From positions 1-64,000 of the forward strand of contig NZ_NSFV01000014.1 of NCBI RefSeq assembly GCF_002295115.1: DNA of 64,000 nucleotides, read 5' to 3'. Positions 24,754 through 33,191 of the stretch are shown one piece after another (position 1 is the stretch's first letter; each line of letters opens with the position of its first letter). The notes under the pieces were generated by a model, which made no database searches, was not told the DNA's origin, and saw only the letters and a program-made list of their open reading frames with translations. The position numbers and the translations under genes were made by a program. Source of the stretch: Mesorhizobium sp. WSM4311 (GTDB taxonomy: Bacteria; Pseudomonadota; Alphaproteobacteria; Rhizobiales; Rhizobiaceae).

Positions 24754-25380
24754 TCAGCCCTTCCCCGCCCCGAACCGCAACCCGTCCATCAACAGCTTGA
24801 CCAGCCTCCGCGAACGGTCGCGCCACTCCGGCGTATCGGGCGCTGAGTAGATGCCCGACAGCGCGTGCAGCACGTCGGAGGCATCGACGTCGCCACGGAT
24901 GGTGCCGTCGGCCACCGCCGCCTCGACCAGTTGGCGCAAGGCCTGCGAGACCCGCCCCGACGTGTCGGAGAACAGGGTGGAATTGGTTGTCAGCAGGATG
25001 CGCAGGCTGGTCGCCAGGCCACGCTTGGTGGCGATGTAGTCGACGAAGCGCCGCATCCATTCTTCCAGCGCGACATCGGAGGGATGTTTCGCGGCAAGCT
25101 CGCCGGCGGCGGCGCACAGCGCCTCGACCTCGCGGCGGTAGACCACCTCGACCAGATGCTCGCGCGTCGGGAAATGCCGGTAGAGCGTGCCGATGCCGAC
25201 GCCGGCGCGACGCGCGATCTCCTCCAGCGAGGCATCGATGCCGCGCTCGGCAAACACCGAAGCCGCCACCTCGACCAGCCGGTCGCGGTTGCGCCGGGCA
25301 TCCGCGCGCAGCGGCTTTTCCTCTGCGGCGGTCTTCGTTTCGGCGATCGCGGACGGCTCGACGGCCAATTTTTTCTCCAC
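24754..25380 (-). CDS. TetR/AcrR-family transcriptional regulator
   Basis: About 208 aa. The helix-turn-helix region is ASLEEIARRAGVGIGTLYRHFPTR near residues 50-72, shown here by its conserved ends. The C-terminal ligand domain is of the type with SGIYSAPDTPEW. The start codon is GTG at 25380, in the space shared with the paoA promoter. A perfect 6+6 inverted repeat (CGGAGG-CA-CCTCCG) lies 48 bases upstream, of the form often bound by rhizobial TetR proteins. It may repress both itself and paoABC; that link is inferred from position. Confidence 0.88.
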   Translation of the reverse strand: MEKKLAVEPSAIAETKTAAEEKPLRADARRNRDRLVEVAASVFAERGIDASLEEIARRAGVGIGTLYRHFPTREHLVEVVYRREVEALCAAAGELAAKHPSDVALEEWMRRFVDYIATKRGLATSLRILLTTNSTLFSDTSGRVSQALRQLVEAAVADGTIRGDVDASDVLHALSGIYSAPDTPEWRDRSRRLVKLLMDGLRFGAGKG

Positions 25381-25428
25381 ATTGTGTCAGGGGCTTGAAC
25401 CCGGCCGGGTCAGCCCCCACGTAATAAA

Positions 25429-25442
25429 CGGAGGCACCTCCG
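25429..25442. promoter_or_regulatory. Candidate TetR operator CGGAGGCACCTCCG
   Basis: Perfect 6-bp arms with a 2-base centre, flanked by AA on the left. A partly matching half-site (GTGGAGTGCC) follows at 25448. It lies between the divergent TetR gene (start 25380) and paoA (start 25614), where an autoregulatory operator is expected. Confidence 0.55.
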
Positions 25443-25613
25443 CTTTAGTGGAGTGCCTTCATCATATAAGAAGGGGAACGGGTATGTCACGTCTTTCAAA
25501 GCCGCAAGCCACAGCTCCCCTGCCAGCCGGGGATTGACGAAGACGCCCTTGCCCTCCCCCGCCCCGACACCAGATCATTCCCCTCAGCGTCAAGCAACTG
25601 GAGCCAGACGCCC

Positions 25614-26087
25614 ATGACGAAAATCCCCGTCCATCTCGACATCAACGGCCGGCACCACGAATTGCAGATCGAGCCGCGCGTGACGCTGCTCGATGCTCTG
25701 CGCGAGCGGCTCGGCCTGACCGGCACCAAGAAGGGCTGCGACCATGGCCAGTGCGGCGCCTGCACCGTGCACATAGACGGCGAGCGCGTGCTGGCTTGTC
25801 TGACGCTGGCCGCGCAAGCCGAGGGCCGCGCCATCACCACCATAGAGGGGCTTGCACGGGAGGGCGAACTGCATCCCGTGCAGGCTGCCTTCCTCGAACG
25901 GGACGCCTTCCAGTGCGGCTATTGCACGCCCGGCCAGATCATGTCGGCGGTGGCCTGCATCCGCGAGGGCCATGCCGGCTCCGACGAGGAAATCCGCGAA
26001 TACATGGCCGGCAATCTCTGCCGCTGCGGCGCCTATCCGCACATCGTTGCCGCCGTCCGCCAGGCAGCCCAGGAGTTCGCATCATGA
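25614..26087 (+). CDS. paoA: Aldehyde/xanthine dehydrogenase family [2Fe-2S] subunit (PaoA-like)
   Basis: 157 aa, the small iron-sulfur subunit of a molybdo-flavoenzyme. The plant-type [2Fe-2S] ligands are Cys42, Cys47, Cys50 and Cys62 (GCDHGQCGACTV...CL); the second cluster is held by Cys101/Cys104 (CGYCTPGQ) and Cys136/Cys138 (LCRCGAYPHI). It passes electrons from the molybdenum site to FAD. Unlike E. coli PaoA, it has no twin-arginine leader: the start, supported by GGAG at nine bases, goes straight into the ferredoxin fold, so the complex is probably cytosolic. It overlaps the next gene by four bases. Confidence 0.93.
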   Translation: MTKIPVHLDINGRHHELQIEPRVTLLDALRERLGLTGTKKGCDHGQCGACTVHIDGERVLACLTLAAQAEGRAITTIEGLAREGELHPVQAAFLERDAFQCGYCTPGQIMSAVACIREGHAGSDEEIREYMAGNLCRCGAYPHIVAAVRQAAQEFAS

Positions 26088-27067
26088 GGGATTTTTCATA
26101 CCTGCGCGCCACTTCCACTGACGCCGCACGCCAGGCGGCCGCCCTGCCCGGCGCCATGCTGCTGGCCGGCGGCACCACGCTGATCGACCTCGCCAAATGC
26201 GGCGTCGCCGAGCCCGACACGTTGGTCGACATCACCCATCTCAAGGGGCTCGACCGGATCGCGGTCGACGAGCGCGGCGCCACCATCGGCGCGCTCGCCA
26301 GAATGGGCCATGTCGCCGACCATGCCGACATCAAGAGCCGCTTCCCCGCCATCTCGGAAGCACTGTGGCAGGCGGCGTCGGCGCAGATCCGCAACATGGC
26401 GACCATCGGCGGCAATTTGATGCAGCGCACGCGTTGCCCCTATTTCCGCGATCCCGCGAATTTTGCCGCCTGCAACAAGCGTGTATCAGGCAGCGGCTGC
26501 TCGGCCATCGGCGGCGTCACCAGGGGACACGCGGTGCTCGGCACCAGCGAGGCCTGTATCGCCATGTATCCCGGCGACCTCGCCACCGCTTTGGTCGCCT
26601 TCGACGCAACAGTTCATCTGGGCGAGCGCAAGCTTCTGGTGGATGACTTCTTCCTGCTGCCCGGCACCACGCCCGACAGGGAACACGCGATCGAGCCGGG
26701 CGAGATGATCACCGCAATTGCAATCCCCGGCTCCGCAGCAGCCCGCCGCTCGACCTATCTGAAGATCCGCGACCGGCAATCCTATGAATTCGCCGCCGCG
26801 AGTGCCGCTGTCGGCATCGAATTCGAAGCAGATGGCCGCACCATCCGCGATCTGCGCGTCGCGCTCGGCGGCGTCGCGACCAAGCCCTGGCGCGTCCGTG
26901 CCGTGGAAGACGCCCTGAAGGGGAAGGTGCTGGAGCCGGAAACCGTCCGTGCCGCCAGCCTGCTCGCCGTCGAAGGCGCCGTCGACCATGGCGCCAACCA
27001 TTACAAGATCGAGCTCGCGCCGCGCGTTGTCGCGCGCGCCATCCTCAAATTGGGAGAGACGGCATGA
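26084..27067 (+). CDS. paoB: FAD- and [4Fe-4S]-binding subunit (PaoB-like)
   Basis: 327 aa, the FAD subunit of the enzyme. The flavin loops are LLAGGTTLIDLAK (near 26-38) and TIGGNLMQRTRC (near 107-118). The insert with Cys118, Cys130, Cys139 and Cys158 (RCPYFRD, ACNKR, GSGC, EAC) is the extra [4Fe-4S] cluster found in PaoB but not in ordinary xanthine dehydrogenase FAD subunits; this is the main reason for the Pao assignment. The gene starts ATGA-overlapped with paoA and ends ATGA-overlapped with paoC. Confidence 0.92.
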   Translation: MRDFSYLRATSTDAARQAAALPGAMLLAGGTTLIDLAKCGVAEPDTLVDITHLKGLDRIAVDERGATIGALARMGHVADHADIKSRFPAISEALWQAASAQIRNMATIGGNLMQRTRCPYFRDPANFAACNKRVSGSGCSAIGGVTRGHAVLGTSEACIAMYPGDLATALVAFDATVHLGERKLLVDDFFLLPGTTPDREHAIEPGEMITAIAIPGSAAARRSTYLKIRDRQSYEFAAASAAVGIEFEADGRTIRDLRVALGGVATKPWRVRAVEDALKGKVLEPETVRAASLLAVEGAVDHGANHYKIELAPRVVARAILKLGETA

Positions 27068-29376
27068 CCGTTCACAACATCAGAGTTGGTGAATCGAAAC
27101 GGGGCGACGCCTCCGACGGCACACTGGCGGAGGCCGTCGGCGGCCGGCTGTCGCGCGTCGACGGCCCGGCCAAGATCACCGGTGCCGCGAAATACGCGGT
27201 CGAACAGCAGCTCGAAGGACTGGCTTACGCCGTGCTGGTCGAAAGCACGATCGCCTCGGGCAAGGTACGCGCGATCGACACGGCAAGCGCTGAAGCCTCG
27301 CCCGGCGTGCTGCGAGTGCTGACGCCGGATACCATCATCAGCCTGAGGACCGCGTCGGACTGGCTCGGCACGACGCCGCCGGACAAGCCCTATTGCCCGC
27401 TGGCCCGCGACATCACCTTCTCGGGCCAGCATGTCGCGGCGGTTGTCGCCGAAACCTTCGAGCAGGCGGTCGCCGCGGCGGCCCTGGTCAACGTCAGCTA
27501 CGACGAGACGCCTTCCATCGTCGACCTCAGCGACGGCAAGGCCGGTGACGGCATTGCGATCGACGCCATGACCAAGGAATGGGGCGATGCGCCCGCCGCC
27601 TTCGCCGCCGCGCCGGTGCGCATCTGCGCCGCCTACAACACGCCGCGCGAATACCAGGCGCCGATGGAGCCGCATGGCCTGATTGCGCGCTGGGAAGGTG
27701 ATCGTCTGACCGTGTGGGAGCCGAGCCAGTGGCTCGACGGCATGGCCCGCACCTATGCCGAATGGTTCGAAGTGCCGTTCGAGAATGTGCGGCTGGTCTC
27801 GCCCTATATTGGCGGCGGCTTCGGCTCCAAGGCGCTGGCGCTGAGCCACGGTGCGGTGGCGGCAAGTGCCGCCAAAATGATCGGCCGCCCGGTGAAGCTG
27901 GTGATGACGCGGCCGCAGACCTTTACCGGCTATGGCGGCCGCGCCGCGACGCGCCAGACCGTGACCATCGGCGCCGACCGCGACGGCGTGATCCAGTCGA
28001 TCGTGCATCGCGGCGTCAATGAAACGTCCATCGACGGCATGTGGGTCGAGCCGCTGGGTTCGGTCACCTCGATCATGTACGCGACGCCGAATTTCTCCTC
28101 GAAGCAGAATGTCGTGCGGGTCAATTCCGTGGTGCCGGGCGCCATGCGCGCGCCGGGCGAAAATCCCTCGGCCTTCGGCATCGAAAGCGCCATCGACGAG
28201 CTCGCCTATGAGGTCGGCATCGATCCATTGGAAATCCGCCTGCGCAACTATGCCGAACAGGATCCGCACGCGAAAAAGGCCTGGTCGACCAGGCAGTTGC
28301 GCGAGGCTTTTGCCGCGGGCGCCGAACGCTTCGGCTGGTCCAGGCGCTCGCCGAAACCGCGCTCGATGCGCGACGGCAACCAGCTGATCGGCTGGGGCGT
28401 CGCCGCCGGCACCTATCCGGTGCGGCGCGCCTATGGCGAGGCCGTCGTGCGCATCCTGGCCGACGGTTCGGTCGAGGTCGAAAGCTCCTCGATCGACATG
28501 GGCCAGGGCACCTACACCATCCTGGCGCAGACCGCCGCCGAGACGCTCGGCGTGCCGGCCGACGATGTTGTGGTGAAGCTCGGCGACTCCCGCTTTGCCC
28601 GCGCCGGCGTCAGCGGCGGCTCGCGCCTGGCCGGCGTCATGACGGGTGCTGTTCACAAGGCCGCGACCTCAGCGCTCGATCAACTGGTGGGGCTCGCCAT
28701 CAGTGATCCGCGCTCGCCCTTCCACGCACTGCAGGCCAACACTCTGGTTGTCGCCAATGGCCGCATCGGCTCGCCGCGCGGCGACGGTCCCGATGTCTCG
28801 ATCGCCGAACTGCTCAAGAGCGTCGGCCGCGACCGCATCGAGGCGACCGGCGACACCATGCCGGCCAATTCGACCGCCGAGGACCGCTACAAGAACTACA
28901 CCACCATCGCCATGGCGTTGCCGCACACCGAGGGCGACTATTCGCGCTATTCCTGGTGCGCGCATTTCATCGAGGTCCGCGTCGACGAGGATTTCGGCAC
29001 GGTGCGCGTCTCGCGCGTGGTGTCGGCGCTGGATTCCGGCCGGCTCTACAACCCCAAGCTCGCCGAAAGCCAATGGAAGGGCGGCATCATCATGGGCATC
29101 GGCCAGGCGCTGCTGGAAGAAGGCATCATGGATCGTCGCCATGGCCGCATCGTCAACAACAACCTCGCCGATTACCTGGTGCCGACCAATGCCGACATCC
29201 CGGACATCGAGGTGATCTCGGTCGGCATTCCCGACCCGCACTCCTCGGCGCTCGGCGGCAAGGGTGTGGGTGAACTGGGCATCGTCGGTGTCGCGCCCGC
29301 GATCGCCAATGCGGTGTTCCACGCGACGGGGAAGAGGGTACGCGATTTGCCGATCACGCTGGAGAAGCTGATCTGA
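27064..29376 (+). CDS. paoC: Molybdopterin-binding catalytic subunit (PaoC-like aldehyde oxidoreductase)
   Basis: 770 aa, the large subunit holding the molybdenum cofactor. Features are the N-terminal domain opening (GRLSRVDGPAKITGAAKY), YIGGGFGSKALAL (cofactor loop), PGAMRAPGENPSAFGIES and GQGTYTILAQTAAE. The catalytic base is Glu737 in GGKGVGELG, positioned as in the xanthine oxidase family. Family members oxidise aromatic or aliphatic aldehydes to acids. No XdhC/PaoD-type cofactor-insertion chaperone follows, unlike the E. coli operon, so that factor must be encoded elsewhere. A strong hairpin terminator lies five bases after the stop. Confidence 0.93.
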   Translation: MTVHNIRVGESKRGDASDGTLAEAVGGRLSRVDGPAKITGAAKYAVEQQLEGLAYAVLVESTIASGKVRAIDTASAEASPGVLRVLTPDTIISLRTASDWLGTTPPDKPYCPLARDITFSGQHVAAVVAETFEQAVAAAALVNVSYDETPSIVDLSDGKAGDGIAIDAMTKEWGDAPAAFAAAPVRICAAYNTPREYQAPMEPHGLIARWEGDRLTVWEPSQWLDGMARTYAEWFEVPFENVRLVSPYIGGGFGSKALALSHGAVAASAAKMIGRPVKLVMTRPQTFTGYGGRAATRQTVTIGADRDGVIQSIVHRGVNETSIDGMWVEPLGSVTSIMYATPNFSSKQNVVRVNSVVPGAMRAPGENPSAFGIESAIDELAYEVGIDPLEIRLRNYAEQDPHAKKAWSTRQLREAFAAGAERFGWSRRSPKPRSMRDGNQLIGWGVAAGTYPVRRAYGEAVVRILADGSVEVESSSIDMGQGTYTILAQTAAETLGVPADDVVVKLGDSRFARAGVSGGSRLAGVMTGAVHKAATSALDQLVGLAISDPRSPFHALQANTLVVANGRIGSPRGDGPDVSIAELLKSVGRDRIEATGDTMPANSTAEDRYKNYTTIAMALPHTEGDYSRYSWCAHFIEVRVDEDFGTVRVSRVVSALDSGRLYNPKLAESQWKGGIIMGIGQALLEEGIMDRRHGRIVNNNLADYLVPTNADIPDIEVISVGIPDPHSSALGGKGVGELGIVGVAPAIANAVFHATGKRVRDLPITLEKLI

Positions 29377-29380
29377 AATG

Positions 29381-29419
29381 GAGCGCGTAATCTCCTTTTG
29401 CGGTGGAGATTACGCGCTC
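29381..29419. terminator. Bidirectional hairpin between paoC and the oxidoreductase gene
   Basis: Perfect 15-bp arms (29381-29395 and 29405-29419) with a 9-base loop begin five bases after the paoC stop and lie just before the stop of the convergent gene. No T-run follows on the plus strand, so it may act with Rho or by mRNA stabilisation. Confidence 0.8.
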
Positions 29420-29433
29420 GGTCACTTTCGCCC

Positions 29434-30444
29434 CTACCACTCCAGCCCGAACACCAGCTTGCCGAAGTGCAGGCCGCCGGCGGCCATGTGGGCGTAGGCC
29501 TCGGTCGCCTCGTCAGGTGAAAACACCTTGTCGACGACCGGCTTGATCCCCGCGGCGCCGATGGCGCGGGCGGCGTCGCGAAGGTCGGACACCGACCCGG
29601 TGTTGTTGCCGATCACCTTCAGCGCCTTGATGATGATCGGCAGCAGGTTGATCGTGGCCTCGGCGCCGGTGACGAAACCGATGGTGAACAGCGTGCCGCC
29701 GGGCGCGGTGGCGTTGACGGCGCGGGCGAAGGTGGCGGTGCCGCCGGTCTCGACGACGAGGTCGGCGCCGAGCCCGCCCGTCAGCTCAAGCACCTTGCCG
29801 TCCCAGTCTGACGTCGCGCGGTAGTTGATGAGATGATCGGCGCCCAGCGCCTTCGCCCGTTCCAGCTTCTCGTCCGACGACGAGGTGATGATGACGGTGG
29901 CGCCTGCGGCTTTCGCCAGCTGCAGGGTGAAGATCGAGACGCCGCCGGTGCCGAGCAGCACGACGACCGAGCCCGGCCCGACATTGGCGGCGCGGATGGC
30001 ATTCCATGCCGTGGTGCCGGCGATCGGCAATGTCGACGCCGCCTCGAAGGAGAGATGCGCCGGGACCGGCACGAGCGAATTGGCCGGCAGCGCCACATAT
30101 TCGGCCAGCGACCCCGGCAGCGAGATGCCGCGCATCTGCGTCATCTCGTAGGGCCGCGGCCGGCCGCCGATCCAGCGCGGCTTGGCATGGGCGACGACGC
30201 GATCGCCGGTGCTGAAACTCGTAACGCCCTCGCCCAGCGCGACGATTTCGCCGGCGCCGTCGGCGACGGGGATGAGCGGAAAGCTCGGGCCCGGATAATT
30301 GCCGCTCGCCACCGCGACATCGACGAAATTGAGGCTTGCCGCACGCTGGCGGATCAGCACCTCGCCGCGCTGCGGTTCGGGGGTGGCGACGGTGGCGGCA
30401 CGGAAGGCGTCGAGCCTGGGTTGGCTCAGTTCGATGGCTTTCAT
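29434..30444 (-). CDS. Zinc-free medium-chain dehydrogenase / quinone oxidoreductase
   Basis: 336 aa, a paralogue of the 16071 enzyme. GroES-like domain: RAASLNFVDVAVASGNYPG and IPVADGAGEIVALG. Rossmann domain: GPGSVVVLLGTGGVSIFTLQ and SSSDEKLERAKALGADHLINY (segment ends given). The glycine-rich GTGGVS loop binds NADPH. Catalytic zinc ligands are absent. The likely reaction is reduction of quinones or alpha,beta-unsaturated carbonyls. GGAG seven bases upstream supports the start. It is divergent from a LysR gene with an 87-base shared control region, the classical arrangement for a LysR-controlled reductase. Confidence 0.9.
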   Translation of the reverse strand: MKAIELSQPRLDAFRAATVATPEPQRGEVLIRQRAASLNFVDVAVASGNYPGPSFPLIPVADGAGEIVALGEGVTSFSTGDRVVAHAKPRWIGGRPRPYEMTQMRGISLPGSLAEYVALPANSLVPVPAHLSFEAASTLPIAGTTAWNAIRAANVGPGSVVVLLGTGGVSIFTLQLAKAAGATVIITSSSDEKLERAKALGADHLINYRATSDWDGKVLELTGGLGADLVVETGGTATFARAVNATAPGGTLFTIGFVTGAEATINLLPIIIKALKVIGNNTGSVSDLRDAARAIGAAGIKPVVDKVFSPDEATEAYAHMAAGGLHFGKLVFGLEW

Positions 30445-30500
30445 GGTTTCACTCCGGTGAGACGATCGATGGTTGAGTGAACCTATCTGTTGCGCTATTT

Positions 30501-30517
30501 ATGGATAATCGTTCCAT
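30501..30517. promoter_or_regulatory. Candidate LysR-type binding site in the divergent intergenic region
   Basis: ATGGA-TAATCGT-TCCAT: 5-bp arms around an AT-rich centre, located in the 87 bases between the oxidoreductase (start 30444) and LysR (start 30532). It fits the interrupted dyad bound by LysR proteins. Confidence 0.4.
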
Positions 30518-30531
30518 TTTGCATTTGAGTA

Positions 30532-31470
30532 ATGCGAAACATGCAGCAATCCCACGAACCGGCGGCCCTTGCCGAAATGGCGGCCTTCGCGGCCATCGCC
30601 GAGGCGCGCTCCTTCACGAGGGCGGCGGCGCGTGTCGGGCGCGACGCGACCATCCTGTCGCGGCGCCTGCAATCGCTGGAGGAGCGGCTGGGGGTCAGGC
30701 TGCTGCATCGCACGACACGCAGCGTGTCGCTGACCGAAGCCGGTGCCGAATTCCTGGTGCGCGTGCGCGCCATCCTCGCCTCCGTCGACGAGGCCGAGGC
30801 CGCCGCGTCGGCGCATGCCGGTGGCAGCCCGCGCGGCCTGCTCAGGCTGGCGCTGCCTGGCACGTTCGGGCGCATGTGGATTGGACCGCTGCTGCCGCAA
30901 TTCCTTGCCGAATTTCCCGATATCCGCATCGAGGCCGAATTCTCCAACCGCTTCGCCGATCTGGTCGCCGAGAATTTCGACGTCGCCGTGCGGCTCGGCG
31001 CGCTGGAGGATTCGCGCCTGGTGGCACGCAAGGTGGCGACGCGGCGCCGGCTGCTTTGCGCCGCCCCCGCCTATCTCGCCCGAAGAGGCAGGCCACGGAC
31101 GCCGCAGGCGCTGCTCGAACATTCCTGCCTGGGCTTCAGCGGCTTCCAGACCTTTCCGGCCTGGGAGATGACCGACCACGAGGGCCGGCGCGCACGCGTC
31201 GAGGTTTCCGGGCCGTTGGTCAGCGACGATGCCGAGGTGCTGGTCGAGGCCGCCGTGCAGGGCCTCGGCCTGATGATGAGCACCGACTGGCTGATCGGCC
31301 GCGAACTCGCCGACGGACGGCTGGTGCCTGTCCTGGAGGAGTGGACGCTGGCCGACGAAGGCGCGGTCTATGTCGTCGTTCCCTCAGCCAAGGGACAAGC
31401 CGCCAAGACCCGCGCCTTCGCCGACTGGATCAGCAAGCGCTTTTCGCCGGAGCCACCGTGGCGAAGGTAA
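30532..31470 (+). CDS. LysR-family transcriptional regulator
   Basis: 312 aa. The winged helix-turn-helix is at residues 15-75 (AAFAAIAEARSFTRAAARVG, then RDATILSRRLQSLEERLGVR, then LLHRTTRSVSLTEAG). The remainder is the periplasmic-binding-like effector domain (LRLALPGTFGRMWIGPLLPQ at its start). It belongs to the group that usually controls a neighbouring oxidoreductase, and sits divergent to one. ATG 30532 or 30541 could be the start. The stop is 59 bases from the left end of the IS1595-type transposon, so the element inserted just downstream without breaking this gene. Confidence 0.92.
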   Translation: MRNMQQSHEPAALAEMAAFAAIAEARSFTRAAARVGRDATILSRRLQSLEERLGVRLLHRTTRSVSLTEAGAEFLVRVRAILASVDEAEAAASAHAGGSPRGLLRLALPGTFGRMWIGPLLPQFLAEFPDIRIEAEFSNRFADLVAENFDVAVRLGALEDSRLVARKVATRRRLLCAAPAYLARRGRPRTPQALLEHSCLGFSGFQTFPAWEMTDHEGRRARVEVSGPLVSDDAEVLVEAAVQGLGLMMSTDWLIGRELADGRLVPVLEEWTLADEGAVYVVVPSAKGQAAKTRAFADWISKRFSPEPPWRR

Positions 31471-31521
31471 GGGCGACGTAGCGGGCGTTCGCGCCGGCGA
31501 TCGAACGCGGTGCACACACCC

Positions 31522-31529
31522 CAAAAAAA
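31522..31529. repeat. Left target-site duplication CAAAAAAA
   Basis: Eight bases directly abutting the left inverted repeat, identical to 35130-35137 abutting the right end. Eight bases is the size made by IS1595-family transposases. Confidence 0.9.
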
Positions 31530-31553
31530 GGCGATTATGTATTTTGCGAACCA
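31530..31553 (+). repeat. Left terminal inverted repeat
   Basis: Reads GGCGAT, then TATGTATTTTGC, then GAACCA. It pairs with the right end apart from two substitutions in the 12-base block and one extra block present only on the right. Confidence 0.85.
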
Positions 31554-31594
31554 AGCGCTACATCTAGCCCGTCGCTAAACGGCCGTAGAAGCGC

Positions 31595-31774
31595 CTACTT
31601 CTTGCGTCGGCGGCGCGCCTTAGCCTGCTCCACAGCCGGTATGTCGTCTTTCGGCTTGTGCTTGGCTATCCTTCTCAGCTTGGCATCAAAGGCTTCTTCG
31701 GAATCATCGCAGCCCAGTTCCCGAGCGGCTTGTTCAAATTTCTGAGCTTGCGTAAGGTGCTTCTCACCAATCAT
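31595..31774 (-). CDS. Transposon cargo: 59-aa basic helical protein
   Basis: A frame of 60 codons including the stop, starting with ATG at 31774. The sequence has an N-terminal helix (LTQAQKFEQAARELGCDDSE), a second helix (EAFDAKLRRIAKHKP) and a very basic tail (KARRRRKK). The size, charge and two-helix pattern suggest a nucleic-acid- or protein-binding accessory factor. It is divergent from the ParB-like gene with 50 bases between starts, and could regulate that pair, as small basic proteins often do in mobile elements. No enzyme motif. Similar short ORFs accompany other mobile elements, but I cannot name a family. Confidence 0.7.
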   Translation of the reverse strand: MIGEKHLTQAQKFEQAARELGCDDSEEAFDAKLRRIAKHKPKDDIPAVEQAKARRRRKK

Positions 31775-31824
31775 ACTGTAATGTCCTGTCTCTAATCGCG
31801 GACAATTCTTTGGGGGGAAGTGCG

Positions 31825-33126
31825 ATGGCTAATACTCGACATCCGGATTCTATCGAGGTTGACCGTATTTATCTCTATGAGGAAAACCCTCGTCACGAGC
31901 CTATGGAATCTCAGGATGAGATTATAGAGTATCTGTGCAAGGACGAACAGGTTTTCAATCTGGCTCGGAGTATCTCCGAAGCCGGCCCCAACCCGCTTCA
32001 ATTGGTCGGCCTGGTACAGGTTCCGGGGTCCGGAAAGGCCTCCACCAAGAAGACCTACCAAGTGTGGGAAGGCAATCGCCGGCTTTGCGCGATCAAGCTA
32101 CTGAACGATCCAGACCTTGCGCCGCCGCATCTCCGGAGAGATTTTGCCCGCTTGGTCTCGACCTCGGCTCACCTTCCGATAAAGAAGCTAAATGCGGTCA
32201 TTTTTGATGACCATGACGATCTGAAATTCTGGATGGGGGTCATCCACGACGGAGCACAAAGTGGTGTCGGTCAGTTGGATTGGGACGCCCAGCAGAAGGC
32301 CCGCCACTTCGGCACAAGCCGCAACCGAGTAGCCCTGTCGGTTCTGGACGCAGCAGAGAGCTTAGGGTTCATTTCAAAAGATGAACGCCAAGGCAAACTA
32401 ACTACAGTCCAGCGATTCCTGAATAGCAGCGTTGTGAAGGAAGCCCTTGGAATCGACGCCAGCAATCCTGACGACCTCACATACAACCGACCACTTGAAG
32501 ACGTCAAAAAACAGCTTTCTCGATTCTTCGACGACCTGAAAGAGGGGCAGAAGGTAACCTCGCGAATGAACCGCGCGCAGGCGGACGCCTACGGTCGCAA
32601 GCTTGCTGCAAACTCGGATATTACTGGCGAACGGACCGAACCCATTGCGTTGAAAACGATAACACCGGCCGTTGTGAAAAGCCGGCGGAAAACCCAGCCC
32701 AAGAAGCCGCGCCCGGCTACGCATCTCGAATATGACAAGCATCTAGCAAAGGCGTTGGAGGATCACACCAACTCCAAGCTTGAAGCCCTCTACTATTCGA
32801 TCTGCGCGGTGCACCTCGATCATACGCTGCTTCTCACCATAGGCGTCTGGGCGTTCATTGAATCATTGGCCGCTCTGGCCGGGAAGCATGCTGACACCGA
32901 CTTCATCGCGTTCTTCAGCAATCAGAGACTCGCCGACCTTGGAATGGGAAGCGGGAAGGCACTCAATCCGGTTCGCGATGCGCTCACACGGCTATCCCGG
33001 AATGGCAACGCGACGAAGCATCACCAGATTTCCGCGAACTTTGATGCTCCGCAGCTTGCGAACGACCTCGCGACGATTACGCCACTGTTGACAAAAACGG
33101 CCGCGTCGCTGGGTCCTCGGAAATAG
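31825..33126 (+). CDS. Transposon cargo: ParB/Srx-like protein with HEPN-reminiscent C-terminus
   Basis: 433 aa. The N-terminal part (about 10-130) matches the ParB/Srx fold: the strand EVDRIYLYEENPRH (ENPR at 20-23) and WEGNRRLCAIKLL (81-93), equivalent to the GERR box of ParB-like nucleases/CTPases. The middle (about 150-270) is a helical DNA-binding-like region. The last 130 residues are helical and end in LTRLSRNGNATKHH (Arg392...His399), an R-x6-H motif like that of HEPN ribonucleases. GGGGGGAAG five bases before ATG 31825 fixes the start. No ParA or parS is nearby, so chromosome partition is unlikely. It is 65 bases upstream of the methylase and probably co-transcribed. Confidence 0.8.
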   Translation: MANTRHPDSIEVDRIYLYEENPRHEPMESQDEIIEYLCKDEQVFNLARSISEAGPNPLQLVGLVQVPGSGKASTKKTYQVWEGNRRLCAIKLLNDPDLAPPHLRRDFARLVSTSAHLPIKKLNAVIFDDHDDLKFWMGVIHDGAQSGVGQLDWDAQQKARHFGTSRNRVALSVLDAAESLGFISKDERQGKLTTVQRFLNSSVVKEALGIDASNPDDLTYNRPLEDVKKQLSRFFDDLKEGQKVTSRMNRAQADAYGRKLAANSDITGERTEPIALKTITPAVVKSRRKTQPKKPRPATHLEYDKHLAKALEDHTNSKLEALYYSICAVHLDHTLLLTIGVWAFIESLAALAGKHADTDFIAFFSNQRLADLGMGSGKALNPVRDALTRLSRNGNATKHHQISANFDAPQLANDLATITPLLTKTAASLGPRK

Positions 33127-33191
33127 CTGTGGCCGTGGCAAGGCTAACTTGCTAGAACTCCCTTAATTTCAAAGGGAAGGGTCCTCTACGC

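Noticed and set aside
27001-28656. 551-codon frame antisense to paoC
   Set aside because: Mirror frame of a strongly coding gene, with low-complexity Arg/His/Gly content.
29381-29419. 15-bp inverted repeat considered as an insertion-sequence end
   Set aside because: Single copy, no target duplication, and placed exactly between two convergent stops, as a terminator would be.
31825-33126. ParB-like gene considered as a plasmid partition gene
   Set aside because: No ParA, no parS-like cluster and no replication gene; it sits inside a transposon with a methylase.
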